Part shown: positions 59,904-64,000 of the stretch, in pieces
Position numbering within the stretch: position 1 is the first letter of the stretch
How the letters are laid out: the number at the start of each line of letters is the position of its first letter
Assembly (NCBI GenBank): GCA_947561585.1
Contig: CANNZV010000929.1
Span: 1-64,000, forward strand
Reading direction: 5' to 3'
DNA from: Caprella mutica
Taxonomy: Eukaryota > Arthropoda > Malacostraca > Amphipoda > Caprellidae
DNA length: 64,000 bases
The notes under the pieces: generated by a model
The model's input: only the letters and a program-made list of their open reading frames with translations
Databases searched by the model: none
Told to the model about the DNA's origin: nothing
Made by a program: the position numbers and the translations under genes

Positions 59904-61100
59904 TTTATCTCTAATTTAGCATTCACAATAGCTAATTAATAAACAGTCTCACTTTTTTGGGTAAATTACGATTTATTGGACAGTGACACGTAAAAAGAGT
60001 ACAGAAATATGGACTATATGTACAACATTTAATGTACGTCAGAGGCAGCGTGTGAGTGTATCACATGCAGCGTGTGAGTGTATCACATGCAGTGTGTGAG
60101 TGTATCACATGCAGTGTATGAGTCACAGTCAGTCGTATAAGAGCATAGAGGCAATGCATCTAAACTGCATAGTGACACACGAAGCACACAGGTGTGACAG
60201 CGTGTCAAGGTGACACACCTGTGAACAATGACCAATGCAAAATAGACAGAGGAAAGAGATAATTAGATTTAAAATAATCAAAATAATCTCATTTTATTAT
60301 CTATTTAGCTTTAAAATAATTGCAATCACCAAATGAAGTTGCCTATAGATCATCTGCTTGAATTGTGCAGTAAGATAAGGCAATTTCTAGACTCTCTACT
60401 CAAAGTCTTTACTTCTGTTGAAGGTATAGGGGTGATCTGGTGCTAGACAGTGCCAACCTAACACTGACATTGTAGTAGTGTTTTGAATGGTTAGAGGGAT
60501 GCAGTTTTCAGTAGGCACACCTGCTACAGCAAGGAAAATAGAAAGTAATTACTTGGTTATCCTTTTCTATTGTAGATCTATAGAGGAGTGTTAGATAGTT
60601 ACATTTACTAGTTTCTAAGTAGAAGTATTGCTTAGGTCATAGTAGCCACTTAATGACATCTAAAAGTTGACGTATTTAGTTATCTTTTAGTACCAATTTT
60701 AGAATATCTACAAACATTACAATTAGTAAAGTTTCTTCTTGTGAAATTAGTAAAAGTGCTCAGAAGTCACGACATATGCATCTCACTCTGCCTGTAACTA
60801 ACTAACTGAAGCTGATAGGAAACAGTTAAGTCATCAAGAGGATCTTTCTGGGAAGTCACCAAACCAGCACAGGACATGGACTAGTTAAGACTTTTCTGGG
60901 AAGGCTTGACAAGCATCTGCTAGTTAGGTAGGCCCTTATAGGGCTGGTACTTGAGGTAAGTTACTGGTATATTCACCATGTGTCATGGAGATGACCTAAG
61001 CACGCTCTAAAGGGTTACAGGTACAGCTAATTAAGGTAAAAGCCATCACTCCTTATCTCCTTATCAACTGATAGCAGCTGAAGAATAAAAACAAATACAT
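59904..61100. other. Mostly unique AT-rich sequence
   Basis: A 22-bp unit GTGTGAGTGTATCACATGCA repeats about three to four times at 60044-60120. A GACAGTGACACG fragment near 59975 resembles a family-C end. No gene is seen. Confidence 0.5.
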
Positions 61101-61105
61101 TATTC

Positions 61106-61203
61106 AAGACCCGCTTCACACTTGCGTGTTTTAATCGCTTAAGGTGAAATTTAATGTTTTTTCTCCTTTTAAGCGATAAAAACTCGCAAGTGTGAAGCGG
61201 GCA
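61106..61203. mobile_element. Short hairpin MITE, CCCGCTTCACACTTGCG ends
   Basis: CCCGCTTCACACTTGCGTGT, TTTAATCGCTTA pairs with TAAGCGATAAAAACTCGCAA, GTGTGAAGCGGG over about 32 bp, with a loop of about 35 bp. It is a compact foldback with no coding sequence. Confidence 0.8.
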
Positions 61204-61363
61204 GATGAAGAAGTTACTTATAAAATACGAGAGAAAAGGGCATGAAAAAAGAAGCCATAATTTAATAAGAACCATCGAATATTCGTGTGGTTTTCTTTGG
61301 CTTTATTTATCTCAGCTATAACCAACATGACGGTTTGTTTTAATGTTGTCAATAGGTTTTCTA

Positions 61364-62887
61364 CAGGGTGGCCATAGTAGAGGGTGGTGAAATCGCTCTT
61401 GCGCGAACTTGTTTCAAACCTTGCTTAGCGAATTGATTCGTGAAAAATATTCAGTTTAAATTAGCATGTTTTAAGAAATGCTTTTCAGTGTATGCTACCA
61501 CAGAAAAGTCATAAGTTCATTAAACTAATTAGATTATATACAGTTAAGTCTTCAAAATTGCCTCTTAGCTCCATAAGCTCCAAGAAAAGCTCCACAAGCT
61601 ACAGCTCTAAGAACCGTACATATTTCTGTAGAATGTTAAGACTTTCTCACGACTCAGAAGAAAAGGTCCACTTGTTGATTACCATGGAAAGTATATACCA
61701 TTTTAGAGCTAAAACCCTGTTTTACAGAGCAACTTTACTCTTTCTGATAAATTGAGACTTTAAATGGTACCATGAACTGTAAACAGTGATGCATTGTTTG
61801 GATGGGCGATGGCATGACTCTCTGTAGCGGTGCCTGTTCATCCCAGTTGATTTGTTGCAAGATGTTTGCCTTTAGGTCTGCAGTTGCGGTGGTGTGTTGT
61901 CTCTGTACATTTCGCTTCTCAAGTAACCCCATAAGTAGGAACAAAGAACTGTCAGGTTGGCAGACCTGGGCACCCCCCCATTCAACATCACCAAATTTTG
62001 GAATTAACTTGCCAGGAAATTTATCCATCAGAACAGCCATTGAACTCGTGGCAAGTGGTTCTTACTGTGAATAGTAATGACTAGCCTCTTCTGATACTAA
62101 AGGGGAAAAGGATCATCGAGTATCTTTAAATTACGTTCCGAAATAACAGTGACTGCAATTCAAAAGAATAGGGTATCTTCACCCCTAGCTGTCACCCGTT
62201 GAGACTGAAGAGGAAAGACACGGGTTGTTTCAGGGTTTCGACTTCTTCAACCTCCTGAATTGTGTTTGTTACCAGTACCATCCAAGCAGAAGTGAGCTAC
62301 ATCTGACATAAGTTCTTCCGTGAAATTAGGGCTCATTTCACTCACTTCAATAAACGACGAAGCAAGTTGTCTTCTTCAGTCGAAATCTGCTGCATGCAGT
62401 TTTTGAACAGTTGGAATCTTGTGAGTTTCACAAATAAGTCCTAAGAGTTTTCGAGCAGAACCGTAGCTAACATTTACTGGTGAAATTCATCAACTAATGA
62501 AACAATATGGTTGCTTCTACGGTTGAGTCTGTCCTAACGGTTCAGGCTTCCAGTTGGCTTTCGAAGTGAGATGTTGGCAGTCGCTTGGCAGTTTTTGACA
62601 CATGATAGCTTTTACAGAAGGAGCTTTAGGTGTGTTGAATGCTCGTATAACACATAACACTTTCGGAGAGAACAAACTGCTGTACTGTGAACATAAGTTG
62701 TCGAACATCCAGCCATGACGAACTACGGTTTCAATTTACTGTTCTCCTCATGGTGCGTTTTAACATAGTTAAAGTATATAAATGATTGCATATTAGCTAC
62801 ATTTCTCCTCTTTCGATAGGTGTGTAACAATAGTATTTGTTGAAGTGATTGCTCGTTTAGAACTGCACATTTGTAATGTTCACCCTG
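61364..62887 (-). mobile_element. Decayed Tc1/mariner-superfamily transposon
   Basis: The ends CAGGGTG (61364-61370) and CACCCTG (62881-62887) are inverted and each is flanked by TA, the target duplication of this superfamily. The extended end shows CAGGGTGGCCAT versus CAGGGTGAACAT. The 1524-bp interior holds minus-strand transposase remnants. Length and target site fit a full-length but dead element. Confidence 0.82.
61735..62720 (-). pseudogene. Mariner-like transposase pseudogene
   Basis: Fragments in several minus-strand frames follow transposase order. About 62520-62700: SLFSPKVLCVIRAFN, like the N-terminal helix-turn-helix. About 62400-62460: ARKLLGL. About 62290-62340: ELMSDVAHFCLDG, matching the F-SDEAHF-L-G block with the second catalytic Asp region. 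About 62180-62220: SQRVTAR. About 61840-62030: FPGKLIPKFGDVEW and DLKANI, the C-terminal part, where the WP-SPDL-P-DFFLW block has decayed to QPDSSLFLLMGLL. Stops and frameshifts separate the pieces. Confidence 0.78.
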
Positions 62888-62998
62888 TATTGGAATACAG
62901 GTATGTGCTTGGTAAAAAAGATACCAATTTACAAAAAAGGATAACCCACTAGTGGAGGCGTGTTGCTCTCCCCTCCCCTCCTATCGTTCACCAATTCA

Positions 62999-63365
62999 CC
63001 CCCCCTACCCCTACCCCCCCCCCCCCCCCCCCTCCGTATTTCCATAAGTGAGGGTGCATATTTCAGAGCAGATATTGGTGAGAAGAGAATTGAGAGAATG
63101 GGAAGAGGGAAAAGAGAGAGAATGGAGAGAAAAGGAAGAGGTAAAAGAGAGAGAATGAGAAGAAGGAAAAGAGAGAGAATGGGAAGAGGGAAAAGAGAGA
63201 GAATGGAGAGAAAAGGAAGAGGTAAAAGAGAGAGAATGAGAAGAAGGAAAAGAGAGAGAGAGAATGGGAAGAGGGAAAAGAAAGAAAATGGGAAGAGGGA
63301 AAAGAAAGAGAATGGGAAGAGGGAAAAGAAAGAAAATGGGAAGAGGGAAAAGAAAGAGAAGGCAT
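62999..63365. repeat. Poly-C run and polypurine mirror-like array
   Basis: A run of about 16 C (about 63016-63031) is followed from 63068 by about 290 bp of almost pure purine on the + strand, in units such as GAATGGGAAGAGGGAAAAGA and GAGAGAATGGAGAGAAAAGG. A block of about 108 bp is duplicated. Such homopurine tracts can form triplex structures. Frames on both strands are artefacts. Confidence 0.93.
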
Positions 63366-63395
63366 GAATGCAATAAGGCAGAGCTACCCATCTCA

Positions 63396-64000
63396 CTAAA
63401 GCATGATACCTCTGTAAGCATGATACCTCTGTAAGCATGATACCTCTGTAAGCATGATACCTCTGTAAGCATGATACCTCTGTAAGCATGATACCTCTGT
63501 AAGCATGATACCTCTGTAAGCATGATACCTCTGTAAGCATGATACCTCTGAAAGCATGATACCTCTGAAAGCATGATACCTCTGAAAGCATGATACCTCT
63601 GAAAGCATGATACCTCTGAAAGCATGATACCTCTGTAAGCATGATACCTCTCTAAGCATGATACCTCTGAAAGCATGATACCTCTGTAAGCATGATACCT
63701 CTGAAAGCATGATACCTCTGTAAGCATGATACCTCTGTAAGCATGATACCTCTGAAAGCATGATACCTCTGTAAGCATGATACCTCTGAAAGCATGATAC
63801 CTCTGTAAGCATGATACCTCTGTAAGCATGATACCTCTGTAAGCATGATACCTCTGTAAGCATGATACCTCTGTAAGCATGATACCTCTGTAAGCATGAT
63901 ACCTCTGTAAGCATGATACCTCTGAAAGCATGATACCTCTGTAAGCATGATACCTCTGTAAGCATGATACCTCTGAAAGCATGATACCTCTGTAAGCATG
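63396..64000. repeat. 17-bp tandem array running off the window, at least 35 copies
   Basis: The unit GTAAGCATGATACCTCT alternates with GAAAGCATGATACCTCT in an irregular pattern. It continues to the last base, so its true length is unknown. The open frames (up to 323 codons) encode only the repeat. Confidence 0.96.

Noticed and set aside
61492..61755. 87-codon + strand frame inside the mariner-like element
   Set aside because: It lies within the transposon on the strand opposite the transposase remnants and resembles nothing.
62929..63999. Minus-strand frames up to 323 codons resembling a hydrophobic protein
   Set aside because: The 17-bp array plus the polypurine tract explain them fully.
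1..64000. tRNA, rRNA or snRNA genes
   Set aside because: I looked for cloverleaf-like A/B boxes and conserved rRNA words and saw none that I could support.

Overview
This is a eukaryotic, AT-rich, intron-rich window with two recognisable protein-coding genes. It reads as an invertebrate animal genome. Exons are bounded by canonical GT-AG introns, and one gene is a MAST-type kinase with the animal family's layout (DUF1908, AGC kinase, PDZ). I cannot name the species; an early-branching invertebrate such as a sponge is possible but not shown.

Gene 1 (+ strand, 841-10775) is PGM3, phosphoacetylglucosamine mutase, of the UDP-GlcNAc pathway. Nine coding exons give about 510 residues; roughly the first 30 residues must lie upstream of the window. 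Gene 2 (- strand) is a MAST kinase. Twenty-two exons between 40240 and 15357 encode about 1780 residues: the serine-rich MAST N-terminus, DUF1908, the kinase domain, an AGC tail, a PDZ domain and a long serine/proline-rich tail. Two further N-terminal pieces are tentative: a GC-rich exon near 41220-41365 and a possible first coding exon at 58243-58284 next to two CRE palindromes. The genes are tail to tail, separated by 4.6 kb made largely of tandem repeats.

The rest is tandem repeats and short inverted-repeat transposons. More than 30 arrays (periods about 15-70 bp) cover about 20 kb, close to a third of the window. Several lie exactly on gene landmarks. One PGM3 array repeats a perfect 5' splice site; a second array repeats the 5' splice site of a MAST intron; a PGM3 3' splice site is repeated three times; and the stop codons of both genes sit inside arrays. 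One MAST intron (26995-31067) is almost entirely a 42-bp array of about 96 units. Other arrays lie inside the ends of MITE-like elements, so they appear to arise from local expansion of transposon ends and of exon junctions.

At least ten families of short inverted-repeat elements are visible, several in two or more copies. A decayed 1.5-kb Tc1/mariner-superfamily element with its terminal repeats is at 61364-62887. The large open frames at 11, 12.5, 32.4, 48, 57.6 and 63 kb are by-products of repeat periods and are not called as genes.
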